Assembly: GCA_964387425.1 (NCBI GenBank)
Contig: CAYLXP010000026.1
Span: forward strand, 1-42,795
Reading direction: 5' to 3'
DNA length: 42,795 bases
Source: CAYLXP01 sp964387425
GTDB lineage: Bacteria > Verrucomicrobiota > Kiritimatiellia > UBA8416
The notes under the pieces are model-generated. The model was not told the origin of the DNA, searched no databases, and was given only the letters and a program-made list of their open reading frames with translations. Position numbers and translations under genes: made by a program. Shown here piece by piece: positions 8,511 to 16,543 of the stretch. Positions within the stretch are counted from its first letter, which is position 1, and each line of letters opens with the position of its first letter.

Positions 8511-8664
8511 GGTAGGGTTGAGCCTCCGGCTCGACCGGGATGCAAGCTGGACTCGATATACTCACCAACGGTAGCCGAAAACCGAACGTCCGTTGATCGG
8601 CAACCCTAAGCGCAGAGACAACCCTATGCGTTGATCCCGGCCGACCGGGACGGTCAGCCCTACC
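8511..8664. repeat. GGTAGGG-type imperfect palindrome in the divergent intergenic region 8390-8792
   Basis: GGTAGGGTTGAGCC at 8511 is mirrored by GGTCAGCCCTACC ending at 8664; between them lie paired blocks such as CTCCGGCTCGACCGGGA and GATCCCGGCCGACCGGGA. The rest of the 403-base intergenic region must hold two divergent promoters. A small inverted repeat ACAGACTGCTCTGT near 8691-8704 lies upstream of the sulfatase. No gene was seen here. Confidence 0.65.
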
Positions 8665-8792
8665 ATCTTCTCCACAGTGTTCTTGGGATTTACAGACTGC
8701 TCTGTCGAACCCCAGCAGAAAGATACTATCCACACCGTCTACCTCCCGCTAGGATGTGCCGGTCGTGAGCACTGCAACCGAACACCGAAAAG

Positions 8793-10262
8793 ATGAGGAA
8801 GATAATGCGCATACCAAGAAGCCTGCTGTCTGCGTTGATCGCCATATCAACGATCGCCCTGCCCCACCTCTCTGAGGCCGCGAGCGAAACACCTCCCAAC
8901 ATCGTCGTTTTCCTGGTCGATGACCTGGGCTACATGGACATCGGCGCCAATAACCCCGACTGCTTCTATGAAACGCCACACATCGATAACCTGGCACGAT
9001 CAGGGATGCGCTTCACGGACGGCTATGCTGCCAACCCTGTATGCTCGCCAACCCGCTACAGCCTCATGACCGGCAAATATCCTACCCGTGTACGCGCCAC
9101 GAACTTTTTCTCCGGCAAGCGAAGCGGAACGTTCAATCCGGCGCCACTCAATGACGAAATGCCACTCGACGAAATCACGATTGCGCAGGCACTGAAGACG
9201 AAGGGCTATGCCACCTTCTTTGCCGGCAAGTGGCACCTCGGCTCAACCGAGGAGTACTATCCCCAGAACCGCGGATTCGATATGAACATTGGCGGGTACC
9301 ACAGGGGCGGTCCCTACACGGGAAAGAAGTACTTCGCGCCATTCAAGAACCCTCAGATGGAAGACAAGCCTAGCGACAAGCACCTTCCTGACCGACTGGC
9401 CAACGAGACGGCTGACTTCATCAAGGCGAACAAGGACCGGCCGTTCTTTGCGTACCTCTCCTTCTACTCCGTGCATACCCCGCTGCAGGGGCGTCCCGAC
9501 TTGGTGGCGAAGTACAGAGCCAAGGCTGCTGCCATTGAGGGACAGGAGTTCGCAAACGAAGAACAGGTGTTCGGCAGGAAAGAGCGCAAGGTTCGAGTGC
9601 TCCAGAAGCATGCCGTCTATGCCGCCATGGTCGAGGCTATGGACGAGGCGGTCGGCAAGGTGCTTAAGCAGCTTGATGAATCCGGCGTGGCCGATAACAC
9701 GATTGTTGCTTTCACCTCCGACAACGGCGGCCTTTCCACCTCCGAGGGCTCGCCAACCAGCAACCTGCCGCTACGCGGGGGCAAGGGCTGGGTCTATGAA
9801 GGCGGCATCCGCGAACCGTGGATCATTCGCTACCCCGGCGTGACGAAGGCCGGCAGTGTGAGCAGTGAGCTGATCTGCTCCATCGACCTGTTCCCTACTC
9901 TTGCTTCAGCGGCGGGGGCCAAGGTTGACCACGAGATCGACGGCATCGACCTGTTGCCTGCCCTGAAAGGGAAGGCTCTGAAGACGCGGCCACTCTATTG
10001 GCACTATCCCCATTACAGCAACCAGGGCGGAATCCCCGGTGGCGCCATCCGTGAAGGCGACTACAAGCTGTTTGAGCGCTACGAGGACGGGCGCGTGCAT
10101 CTCTACAACCTGAAGGATGATATCGGGGAGCAGAACGACCTTGCCGCACAACAACCCGAGCGCGCAGCCCGGATGCGAGCCCGCCTGCACGCGTGGTACC
10201 AGACCGTGGATGCCCAGCTCCTTCAGAAGAAGGGTGATGGTCCTGAGCCGTGGCGGCCCTGA
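8793..10262 (+). CDS. S1-family sulfatase, secreted (CSPTR)
   Basis: A 489-residue arylsulfatase-type enzyme with an N-terminal signal peptide (to about residue 30), the metal-binding VDDLG (42-46) and the formylglycine motif CSPTR with Cys84 as the residue to be converted. FAGKWHLG and FTSDNGG are further S1 signatures. It should hydrolyse sulfate esters of a glycan outside the cytoplasm. The ATG at 8805 has a GAGGA site at ideal spacing, while the ATG at 8793 has none, so the true start may be 8805. It stands alone on the plus strand, divergent from the HzsA operon. The maturase for formylglycine is not in the window. Confidence 0.93.
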   Translation: MRKIMRIPRSLLSALIAISTIALPHLSEAASETPPNIVVFLVDDLGYMDIGANNPDCFYETPHIDNLARSGMRFTDGYAANPVCSPTRYSLMTGKYPTRVRATNFFSGKRSGTFNPAPLNDEMPLDEITIAQALKTKGYATFFAGKWHLGSTEEYYPQNRGFDMNIGGYHRGGPYTGKKYFAPFKNPQMEDKPSDKHLPDRLANETADFIKANKDRPFFAYLSFYSVHTPLQGRPDLVAKYRAKAAAIEGQEFANEEQVFGRKERKVRVLQKHAVYAAMVEAMDEAVGKVLKQLDESGVADNTIVAFTSDNGGLSTSEGSPTSNLPLRGGKGWVYEGGIREPWIIRYPGVTKAGSVSSELICSIDLFPTLASAAGAKVDHEIDGIDLLPALKGKALKTRPLYWHYPHYSNQGGIPGGAIREGDYKLFERYEDGRVHLYNLKDDIGEQNDLAAQQPERAARMRARLHAWYQTVDAQLLQKKGDGPEPWRP

Positions 10263-10279
10263 GGGCGAAACCAGGGAAT

Positions 10280-10383
10280 GAACATCGAACATCGAACGCT
10301 CAACATCGAACATCGAAGTGCTTGCGTCCCGACGATTTCTCTTCGTTCAGTGTTCGATGTTCAATGTTCGATGTTGGATGTTC
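10280..10383. repeat. GAACATCGAA-type palindromic repeat, copy 3
   Basis: The left arm contains GAACATCGAACATCGAACGC and the right arm TTCAGTGTTCGATGTTCAAT plus GATGTTGGATG, near-inverse sequences about 100 bases across in total. It lies between the convergent ends of two sulfatase genes, where a bidirectional terminator would be expected. Confidence 0.85.
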
Positions 10384-10402
10384 GCATTTGGACCTCAGAC
10401 TC

Positions 10403-10453
10403 CTACTCAACCTCAGCAATTGAGATGTTGCGGATCGAGCCCCGGACGATCAA
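10403..10453 (-). pseudogene. Remnant of a CBM-like gene 3' end
   Basis: The minus strand reads LIVRGSIRNISIAEVE then TAG, closely like the last residues of the small CBM-like protein at 7751 (RVSIRNISITEVK, stop). Only this C-terminal strand is present; the sequence before it is the 3' end of the next sulfatase. The remnant happens to be in frame with that sulfatase after its TGA stop. It is probably debris of a lost or recombined gene, or a lost C-terminal extension. Confidence 0.55.
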
Positions 10454-10462
10454 TTCTCCCCA

Positions 10463-12277
10463 TCAATCCCGGCCACACTTCTCCGCGTACACGTAGTATG
10501 CACCCATGCGCTTTCCGTCCGGCTTCTCCAACCAGGCCTCGATGTCGAGATCTCCGGGTTCGAGATCGACCTCGAAGCTCACGCCCTGCGCCCCGGGAGT
10601 GACCTTCCCAGTCATCGGGGGGTGGCCGGAAAGCTTCAACACCACCTTCTCGACGTCCAAGGCAACTCCCGGCACATCCAGTTTGTAGCTCGCATGGCCG
10701 ACGTACTCGATATCGGGATCGGATGCGGGGGGAAGTCCGGCGGTCATGGGCACATCGACCTCCCGCGGCCAGCGCCGCACTTCGAAGCTGTAGCGCCCTG
10801 CTTCACCAACCGTGACGGTCCAGAGCAACTCCATGGGGGTGCCCTTCCGCACCGCTTGCTGAGTGATCCGCGCGTTATCCCTCACAATATCGGTACTCAG
10901 CCGTAGGGTTGCCTTGCTGCAGAGGACTGCACGCTCCAGGGGTTTACTTGCGAGCCCGAACTCGTCCCAGAGCTTGCTATAGTCCGCCTCGAGCTTCTCA
11001 ACGATTTTAGGATACTGCGCCGCCACATCCTTCTTCTGCGCACGGTCCTCTGTGATTCGGTAAAGCTCGGTCGGCGCGGATGTCTTCTTCCTCCGATCCC
11101 ATTTCTTGACCAAACGCCAGTCGGCGGTCAGCACCACCGCATTGCGTCCCTTCTCCGGGGTGACCCACCCGTTCTGATGGTGATAGACCAACAGGCGGTC
11201 AGCCCACTCACCATTGCCCGTCAGCAGAGGGCGCAGGCTGCGGCCGTCAAAAGGAAGCTGCTTCCGCTTCGGCGGCTTGAGTCCGCAGAGCTCGATGAAG
11301 GTCGGCATCAAGTCGACGTGGGCCGTCAGGCCACCAACATCACGTGGCTTGCCGACCAACGACTTGGGAGCACGGATGAAGCAAGGCACCCGATGGCCCC
11401 CTTCATAGAGGCTGCCCTTGAACCCTCGCATCCCCGCCGTGAATGCGTTGCCCTTCTCCGGAACATCGGATCCGTTATCGGTCAGGAAGACCAGGATCGT
11501 GTTCTCGAAGAGATCCTCTTTTTCCATGAAGTCCATCAGGCGCCCCAGGTTCCAGTCCACGCGACCGATCGAGGCGAAGAAGGCGGCCTTCAATTCACCG
11601 CAGCTACCCCTGTACGGATCCATCCACTCCTTTTTTACGTTCCAATCCCAGTGCGGCACGTTTGTCGCCAGGTAAACGAAGAACGGCGATTTCCCTTTGC
11701 GGCATTCCTTGATGAAGGACATTGCGGCATTGAAGTAGACATCGGAGCCAAACCCCGGACGCTTCACCAGCTCACCGTTATGCCAGTAGGTATCGTTCAT
11801 GCGGTCGTTGTCCCAGAGGTCAGCGGTAGTAGCCAGTCCGTTGTTACCCAGGCCCAGCCACTCATCAAAACCGCGATCCATCGGGCGATAGGGATAGTTG
11901 GCCCCGATATGCCACTTGCCAAACTGCCCCGTGCGATAGCCCGAGGCCTTGAAGTACTCGGCCACGACGACCTCCTCCAGGCGGAGGTTGTTGCGCTGGA
12001 AGTTGGTGCTCGTCACCCCGACACGGTCGGACATGCGACCGGTCAGCAGGGCTGATCGCGTTGGCGAGCAGAAGGGGTTCACGTGGAAGTCGCTAAGCCG
12101 CACGCTCGCCTCAGCCAACCGGTCCATATTCGGAGTCTTGATGATCGGGTTCCCGTGATACGAGATATCGGGATACCCCTGGTCATCCGTCATCACCAGT
12201 ATCACGTTGTACGGACGCTCAGTCTGAACGCTGGACGCCATCAGCAAGACGGTCAACGCTACGATGGTTTTATTCAC
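10463..12277 (-). CDS. S1-family sulfatase with C-terminal beta-rich extension (CSPTR)
   Basis: A 604-residue enzyme with a signal peptide (about residues 1-18), DDQGYPD metal site (31-37) and CSPTR with Cys70 as the formylglycine precursor. FGKWHIG and FLTDNGSD are further S1 motifs. Residues from about 440 form an extra beta-rich domain (from SKATLRLSTDIVRDNA to GAYYVYAEK) seen in some arylsulfatases and possibly substrate-binding. Translation starts at GTG, overlapping the stop of the propeller gene as GTGA, with an AAGGGG ribosome site inside that gene, so expression is coupled. It ends the 14732-10463 operon. Confidence 0.92.
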   Translation of the reverse strand: MNKTIVALTVLLMASSVQTERPYNVILVMTDDQGYPDISYHGNPIIKTPNMDRLAEASVRLSDFHVNPFCSPTRSALLTGRMSDRVGVTSTNFQRNNLRLEEVVVAEYFKASGYRTGQFGKWHIGANYPYRPMDRGFDEWLGLGNNGLATTADLWDNDRMNDTYWHNGELVKRPGFGSDVYFNAAMSFIKECRKGKSPFFVYLATNVPHWDWNVKKEWMDPYRGSCGELKAAFFASIGRVDWNLGRLMDFMEKEDLFENTILVFLTDNGSDVPEKGNAFTAGMRGFKGSLYEGGHRVPCFIRAPKSLVGKPRDVGGLTAHVDLMPTFIELCGLKPPKRKQLPFDGRSLRPLLTGNGEWADRLLVYHHQNGWVTPEKGRNAVVLTADWRLVKKWDRRKKTSAPTELYRITEDRAQKKDVAAQYPKIVEKLEADYSKLWDEFGLASKPLERAVLCSKATLRLSTDIVRDNARITQQAVRKGTPMELLWTVTVGEAGRYSFEVRRWPREVDVPMTAGLPPASDPDIEYVGHASYKLDVPGVALDVEKVVLKLSGHPPMTGKVTPGAQGVSFEVDLEPGDLDIEAWLEKPDGKRMGAYYVYAEKCGRD

Positions 12278-13260
12278 TCTTGTTCCCCTTCCTTCTTAGA
12301 ATTAGCCGGCAGAGCGGCCTTCGCCGTTGCGTAGACGAATATCCTGGGAGCTTTGGATGCACCCGAGACGAGATAGAGCGTGTCGCCTTTGTGGCAGAAC
12401 TCACCTCCGCGGTAGCGCTCGGCGAATTCGGGAGGCGGGTCCATGAGTGTGAAGCGCTTTCCGCCATCGCCTACGGGGTTTAGTTCACGATCTATCTCCA
12501 CGTACTTGATATTACCGCCTCTCCAGCCGATATGATCCTGGTAGACGATAAAGGTGCGCCCCGCCCACTGCAGGAGCGAAGGGCCGTAGACACCATGATT
12601 CTCTCCTTCGACGGGCTCAACCAGCGGCGTCTTCAGTTGCGTCCAATTATCGGCATCCTTCGAATACGCCAGCCAGATGCAGCGCAGCGCCTTCTCCTCG
12701 ATAACACCCGAATAGAGCATGATGTACTTGCTGCCGTATCTCTCAAGTGGATACGCATATGTCCTGGAGTAGCTGGCATTGCGGGTGCTGATAGTCCTCG
12801 CCGTGATGCTTACCCCCTGGTACTCGAAGTGAAGACCATCATCACTGGACCAGCACTCGGTGCTGGAGTTGTTCCGGTGGGCCCACAGGCGGAACTCGCC
12901 GTTCGCTTCGACCCAACGGACATCGGGCGCCGCGGCCCCTTCCACCACCGGGTTTCCCTCATACTCAGTCCAGGGGCCCTCAATGCTATCGGAGTACACC
13001 ACGCCAATGCCCTCGTGTTTGTGAGGTGCATAGTACAGGTAGTACCGGCCCAGCGGATTCTTGACGTGTCCTTCCATCTTGACCAGGGACGGGTGCTCCA
13101 ACTCCCCCGTGGGAATCCACGAAAGGGCCTTGGGATGGAGCATAACTCCTTTGTACGTGAATTCAGGCAGAGGCCTCTCACCCGCTGCATAGCCGGGAAG
13201 AGCACAGAACGCCAAGAGTAGAGCAAGCAGGAAACCTCTAATCATGACCCCGTTCTTCAC
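12274..13260 (-). CDS. Secreted five-bladed beta-propeller protein, GH43/GH117-like
   Basis: A 328-residue protein with a signal peptide (MIRGFLLALLLAFCALPGYA after a short leader). Repeated propeller strands are visible: GRYYLYYAPHKHEGIGVVYS, EFRLWAHRNNSSTECWSSDD, KYIMLYSGV, RTFIVYQDHIG and DTLYLVSG. These resemble the GH43/GH32/GH117 fold; the catalytic acids cannot be assigned with confidence from sequence alone. It is sandwiched by overlaps (GTGA at both ends) between two sulfatases, so the three act on one substrate. Start: GTG at 13260 fits the coupling; an ATG at 13245 directly before the signal peptide is the alternative. It could also be a non-catalytic propeller. Confidence 0.65.
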   Translation of the reverse strand: MKNGVMIRGFLLALLLAFCALPGYAAGERPLPEFTYKGVMLHPKALSWIPTGELEHPSLVKMEGHVKNPLGRYYLYYAPHKHEGIGVVYSDSIEGPWTEYEGNPVVEGAAAPDVRWVEANGEFRLWAHRNNSSTECWSSDDGLHFEYQGVSITARTISTRNASYSRTYAYPLERYGSKYIMLYSGVIEEKALRCIWLAYSKDADNWTQLKTPLVEPVEGENHGVYGPSLLQWAGRTFIVYQDHIGWRGGNIKYVEIDRELNPVGDGGKRFTLMDPPPEFAERYRGGEFCHKGDTLYLVSGASKAPRIFVYATAKAALPANSKKEGEQE

Positions 13261-14732
13261 CGAGGGCCCTTCGCGCCTTTGGCCTTCTTCCGTTTCGGGA
13301 TCCCTGTCGTCTTGAGCTGCTGCTCAAACGCCTCCTGGAGCTTAACGATCTCCGGACGACTGTAGGCCTGGACGTACTCCTCGGAACGGGCGCGCATCTT
13401 CTTGAGAACCGCAGCATACTCGGGGTTGCCGGCAAGGTCAGTGAACTGGGTAGGGTCTTTCTCAAGATCATAGAGCACTTCGACCCCTTCCTCGAAGTAG
13501 TTCGCGTAGGTGTAACGGGAGCCCCTCACCCCATACCACTTCGGTATCGAGGCATTCCGCATGTGATGCTCACAGTAGACATCTGTGCGCCAGTCGGAAG
13601 GCAGATTGCCGGCCAGCAGCGGCTGCAGCGGACGCCCCTGGTACTTCGCGGGAATTGAGATTCCGGCAGCATCCAGGATGGTGGCGGAGATGTCGATACT
13701 CATGGCCATATCCGGGACCACCTGACCGCGCTTGTCGGCCGGAAGACGCGGGTCATGGACGATCAGTGGAACGCGCAACGACTGATCAAAGTGCGACCAC
13801 TTACCGGCTAGGCCACGATCACCCATGTAGTAACCGTTGTCAGCGGAGTAGATGACGATGGTATTGTCATCCACCCCCATCTCTTTGATCTGCTCCAGGG
13901 CACGCCCGACGATCCGGTCCATTCCCGTCAGCATGCGATAGTAGGCGCGCATATTGGTGCGGTACTTCTCCGGGGTATCCCAGCGCCAGTAGTAACGGTG
14001 ACGGTTCATCGACTCCTGGACGTGCGTCGGCAGAACCGCGAAGTACTTCTCACGATCCAATGCCGGCTCGTTCGGGATGATGTCCTCATAGAGACCATCC
14101 TCCTGCTTCGGCCACGGGAAGTGACCGATCCCGGGGCGCTTGTCGGCGTCCTCCGCGTGGGAAATGTTGAAGCTCATATAGAGGAAGAAGGGCTTGTCTT
14201 TTGGCTGCTCTTCCAGGAACGCAATCGACTCATCCCCGATGATCTCGGCAACATGCCGCTCTGATCCATCCGGCATTTTCTTGAAGTAAGGGTGTCGACC
14301 AAGCTTCTTCCACTTGTCGAACATCCGCGACATCGCCTCACTCGTCCCCTCCTCGAAACTCACGTGCTGTTTGCCAAAGAAGCCAGTCCGGTATCCCGCG
14401 TCGCGGAGGAGTGTCGGAAAGCTCGTATCCACGTCCTTGCTGATAACCTTGATGGAGGGGCCGCCGGTGTAGCCGTGGCCGCGCTCCGTCATACCGGTAA
14501 AGAGACAGGCACGGCTGGCCATACAGATGGATGTCGAGACGAAGGCCTGCTCAAAGCGAACCCCATCTTCCGCAAGACTATCGATCACAGGCGTCTTCAA
14601 GTGAGGATGCCCCGCACATCCAAGCGAATCGAAGCGCTGATCATCAACCAGCACGAAAAGGATGTTGGGCTTGTCCGCGGCGTGTAGCACCATCGGAAGG
14701 ACGAGCAGGACAAGCATTAGCAGTTTCTTCAT
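13257..14732 (-). CDS. S1-family sulfatase with variant active-site motif CMASR
   Basis: From the ATG at 14732 the protein has 491 residues and begins directly with a signal peptide (MKKLLMLVLLVLPMVLHA). An upstream in-frame start would add about 48 residues without signal character, so 14732 is preferred. VDDQRFDSLG (29-38) supplies metal ligands, and Cys70 sits in CMASR, where Ala replaces the usual Pro of CxPxR; Cys and Arg are kept. FGKQHVSFE and YSADNGYYMG complete the active site. It heads the three-gene overlapping operon, divergent from the putative selenoprotein gene with 176 bases between. Confidence 0.9.
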   Translation of the reverse strand: MKKLLMLVLLVLPMVLHAADKPNILFVLVDDQRFDSLGCAGHPHLKTPVIDSLAEDGVRFEQAFVSTSICMASRACLFTGMTERGHGYTGGPSIKVISKDVDTSFPTLLRDAGYRTGFFGKQHVSFEEGTSEAMSRMFDKWKKLGRHPYFKKMPDGSERHVAEIIGDESIAFLEEQPKDKPFFLYMSFNISHAEDADKRPGIGHFPWPKQEDGLYEDIIPNEPALDREKYFAVLPTHVQESMNRHRYYWRWDTPEKYRTNMRAYYRMLTGMDRIVGRALEQIKEMGVDDNTIVIYSADNGYYMGDRGLAGKWSHFDQSLRVPLIVHDPRLPADKRGQVVPDMAMSIDISATILDAAGISIPAKYQGRPLQPLLAGNLPSDWRTDVYCEHHMRNASIPKWYGVRGSRYTYANYFEEGVEVLYDLEKDPTQFTDLAGNPEYAAVLKKMRARSEEYVQAYSRPEIVKLQEAFEQQLKTTGIPKRKKAKGAKGPR

Positions 14733-14908
14733 TCCATGCACCCCATGTGTTTTGACCCAAAGAACGTCACGTTCATCAGCTTGCCGCATGATAGCCAGTT
14801 CACCCTCGAACTGACAACACCAAGTGATCTTGCGCTTGCTACGGACGGCCTGCCGTGCCAGAATCCGTATGACCAAACTGGGCGGCAGCTAGTGAAAGGC
14901 GGTTCAAC

Positions 14909-16174
14909 ATGCACAGGTCACTTCATCTCACTCTCGCACTTCTTGTGTCGGTCTCGGCAGGGACGTTTGCCGAAACAGAGCCGATACACAAACCCACGAT
15001 CTCTGTGGAGCAGCAACTCCGCAGCCATACTCATTACTGTGACGCCCGCGAGTCGCAGACGTCTGAGAAGAACCTGAAACTGCCGGACGTTGCAGACGTC
15101 CTCTGCGGGGCTTTCCGCACCTTCGCCGGCAAGGACACGAAGGTCTGCTTCACCCGCAACACCAAGGGCGGCAACTGGGACTCCTTCATCATCGACCTCA
15201 ACGGAAACCAGGACCTGACAGATGATCCCGTGCTGGCGATGCCCGGCCGGTCGATGGAGAAACTGACGATCGAGCACGAAGGCAGAACCTACACCTTCAA
15301 CGCGAGCTCGTACCAGAACCGGTCGTACGCGAGAGTGCGTCTCTCCCCGCTCGAGGGCTCCTCGGGTTCGCTTACGGTGAATGGGAAGGACATTGCGTGG
15401 ATTGCCTGCGACTGCAACCTGAGCGGCAAGCTCGACGCAGGCGACACGGCGCTCCTCGACATGAACGACGACGGCATATGTGGTGACCGCGCCAAGGACG
15501 CAGCACTGACAATCGGACCGGATTCCGCGCTGTTCAGCGACAATGCGTGGTTCTGCATAACCCCGGCCGCCGGGAACAACGAACTGGCGGCTGCCCCCTA
15601 CTCCGACAAGCTCGTCCATCTCTCCATTGACCCGTCGAAGATCAGGAAGGCCGGAGATGCGCCACACGACCTCCTACTGTATACCGCCGACAATAGGGTA
15701 CACAATCTACCGGGCGTGACGCCGGCTGCCGGAGTGAAGGTACCGCCAGGCACACTATCCTACATAAGTGGCAACATAAAGGCTGAGTCCAGAGCGATAA
15801 GTTACTACGTCCGTAACGTCACAGTGGAAGAGGATACCGTCCTAACACTGGAGCTACCCGAATCCCAACTCACCGTCAGGCAGTCGGGCAGCAAGATCAG
15901 TGTCAGCCAGAAGGTAGCCTCGCCGGGCGGCTTCATGTACCGTCTCAACCGAGGCAAGAAAGGACCTCTCGTTGAAATCTTCGCTGAAGCAAATCCCGGG
16001 GAACCTGTCACCACGGGCAACATGGCCTATGGCTGAGGCGGAACCTGCCGATACTCGGTGAGTATCCCCAAATCAGTCAAAGACGGCGAGACGCTGACGG
16101 TCCGCGTAGCCAACCCTGAAGACCCGACCTTCGGAGTCATCACGGGCGAAGCGACCATCACGATCAAGCGATAG
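14909..16174 (+). CDS. Secreted Cys-rich protein of unknown function with in-frame TGA; candidate selenoprotein
   Basis: The frame opens at an ATG with AAAGGCGG upstream, encodes a signal peptide (MHRSLHLTLALLVSVSAGTFA), and runs 375 codons to TGA at 16034-16036. The same frame then continues 45 codons to TAG at 16172-16174 as GGTCRYSVSIPKS...GEATITIKR, in keeping with the beta-rich style before it. Read as selenocysteine the product has 421 residues, with Sec376 in a U-x3-C arrangement (U376-GGT-C380), a position where Cys would be expected. A 7-bp hairpin with a GGU loop starts 14 nt after the TGA (loop at +20 nt). Aspartate-rich stretches DLNGNQDLTDD and DCNLSGKLDAGD look like calcium-type loops. 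I recognise no family. A plain nonsense mutation is the alternative; then the CDS is 14909-16036. Confidence 0.65.
16050..16066 (+). promoter_or_regulatory. SECIS-like hairpin after the in-frame TGA
   Basis: GATACTCGGTGAGTATC folds into a perfect 7-bp stem with loop GGT. The loop begins 20 nt after the TGA, inside the 16-37 nt range known for bacterial SECIS elements, and has G at its first two positions as those elements require. The E. coli fdhF element also exposes GGU. Function is inferred. Confidence 0.45.
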
Positions 16175-16543
16175 CGGACTCGCTACTCTCCGTAGCCCTG
16201 AAGCGCTGCACCCCCCCCGGCGTCGTACCTCCGCCGGATTGATCGGGGTGGAAACGAGGAACGAACATCTGTGCGCGATGAGAGTAGGACAAGCATCTTG
16301 CTTGTCAATTTCCACACTGGCGAGCAGGATGCTCGCCCTACTCTGAGAGCCGGAAACACCAAGAAATACGTCAAGTTTCAGACCAGGAGAGCCCCCCGGC
16401 GTCGTGCGGCCGCCAGATCACTCATGGGTGAAATGTGGATGTCCCTAGTCTTTCGCCTTCATCTTTCGCCCTAATCTCCCCCTGTGAGTTGAAGAGACTA
16501 ATGCGAGAGAACAGGGCGAGAGATAACGACAACGCTCAATCCC
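16175..16543. repeat. Intergenic region with a GTAGGACAAGCATCTTGC-type palindrome (16281-16344)
   Basis: Between convergent genes. AGAGTAGGACAAGCATCTTG at 16281 and its imperfect inverse ending CGCCCTACTCT at 16344 form a hairpin around TTTCCACACTGG. CCCCCCGGCGTCGT occurs twice (about 16209 and 16395). Near 16447-16530, a TCTTTCGCCTTC/TCTTTCGCCCT pair faces GGGCGAGAGAT. No gene was seen in these 369 bases. Confidence 0.7.

Noticed and set aside
10403..10465. Second possible recoded TGA, at the end of the sulfatase at 10463
   Set aside because: The frame after the TGA continues only 16 or so codons, no hairpin with a G-led loop lies at SECIS distance, and the sulfatase already ends in its usual way (GAYYVYAEK).
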